NCBI GenBank assembly: GCA_030148085.1
Contig: JASBUF010000067.1
Location: 80,794-144,793 of the forward strand
Source: Methylophaga sp.
Lineage (GTDB): Bacteria > Pseudomonadota > Gammaproteobacteria > Nitrosococcales > Methylophagaceae
Length of the DNA stretch: 64,000 nt
Direction of reading: 5' to 3'
This document shows positions 63,954 to 64,000 of the stretch, one piece after another. A program made the position numbers and the translations under genes. The notes under the pieces are model-generated. The model was not told the DNA's origin, did no database searches, and was given only the letters and a program-made list of their open reading frames with translations. How positions within the stretch are numbered: position 1 is the stretch's first letter; the number at the start of each line of letters is the position of its first letter.

Positions 63954-64000
63954 GTGGCAAAGGAAACGTTTGAACGCTCCAAACCCCACGTAAACGTGGG
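63954..64000 (+). CDS. tuf: Elongation factor Tu, N-terminal part only
   Basis: The last 47 bases of the window encode MAKETFERSKPHVNVG with GTG as the start codon, the near-invariant EF-Tu N-terminus that leads into the GTP-binding loop. The gene continues beyond the window. It is divergent from fusA. GAGGG lies about 12 bases upstream of the start, acting as the ribosome-binding site. Confidence 0.9.
   Translation, partial: MAKETFERSKPHVNV

Overview
The window is a stretch of a gammaproteobacterial chromosome of moderate GC. The evidence is the elongasome cluster (mreB, mreC-mreD-mrdA-rodA-mltB-rlpA-dacA) running on into DUF493-lipB-lipA, the efp/epmA/epmB set for EF-P beta-lysylation, pagP, rof and a trifunctional-length putA. 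The genus cannot be fixed from the sequence; a marine or aquatic, Thiotrichales-like or Methylophaga-like bacterium would fit, but that is a guess. Coding density is high. No rRNA, tRNA, CRISPR array, prophage or intact insertion sequence was seen.

Layout. 1-2.1 kb: 3' part of an exonuclease/endonuclease/phosphatase gene, a DUF1232 membrane protein, gluQ. 2.1-6.4 kb: an HBM-type chemoreceptor and a Cache-GGDEF-EAL protein. 6.5-7.8 kb: a multidomain envelope lipoprotein (YbaY-like, MliC-like and META parts). 7.8-13.1 kb: an RND efflux pump (permease and adaptor) with a divergent TetR gene and a clear operator. 13.1-16.3 kb: thpR, a periplasmic-sensor diguanylate cyclase, yaaA, a DUF4389 protein. 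16.4-19.1 kb: TRAP membrane subunits without a binding protein, and a cyclase-family lipoprotein. 19.3-21.0 kb: a membrane-anchored beta-helix-like protein.

21.0-23.6 kb is the main accessory region: four minus-strand genes (ICMT-like methyltransferase, zinc-ribbon membrane protein, GFA-family protein, membrane-anchored unknown) separated by attC-like recombination sites. Stop codons lie in the sites and a start lies a few bases after one, as in integron gene cassettes. No integrase is present, so this looks like an orphan cassette cluster.

23.8-28.8 kb: PAS diguanylate cyclase, epmA, efp, divergent epmB, citrate synthase. The epmA coding region carries a strong terminator-like hairpin with a T tract close to its start, and a 60-bp dyad lies between efp and epmA. 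28.9-30.6 kb: FccB-like flavoprotein and rof. 30.6-41.8 kb: a long minus-strand run for peptidoglycan elongation and lipoate synthesis. 41.9-46.4 kb: gatC-gatA (no gatB next to them), an acetolactate-synthase-like enzyme coupled to a thioredoxin-fold protein, rpmB-rpmG. 46.5-51.7 kb: an EAL/HDOD protein and a Gld-like ABC system with a DUF4340 protein. 51.7-59.5 kb: mutM, a small cytochrome c, rluD, an ACT-domain/PFL pair, pagP, putA. 59.5-64 kb: a metallophosphoesterase, a stand-alone cbiZ, fusA, and the first codons of a divergent tuf with a good promoter.

Genes that work together: EF-P with EpmA/EpmB; MreBCD-PBP2-RodA with MltB, RlpA and DacA; LipB-LipA; GatC-GatA; the RND pump with its TetR; and several c-di-GMP proteins (4.1, 13.6, 23.9 and 46.5 kb) that suggest rich second-messenger control.
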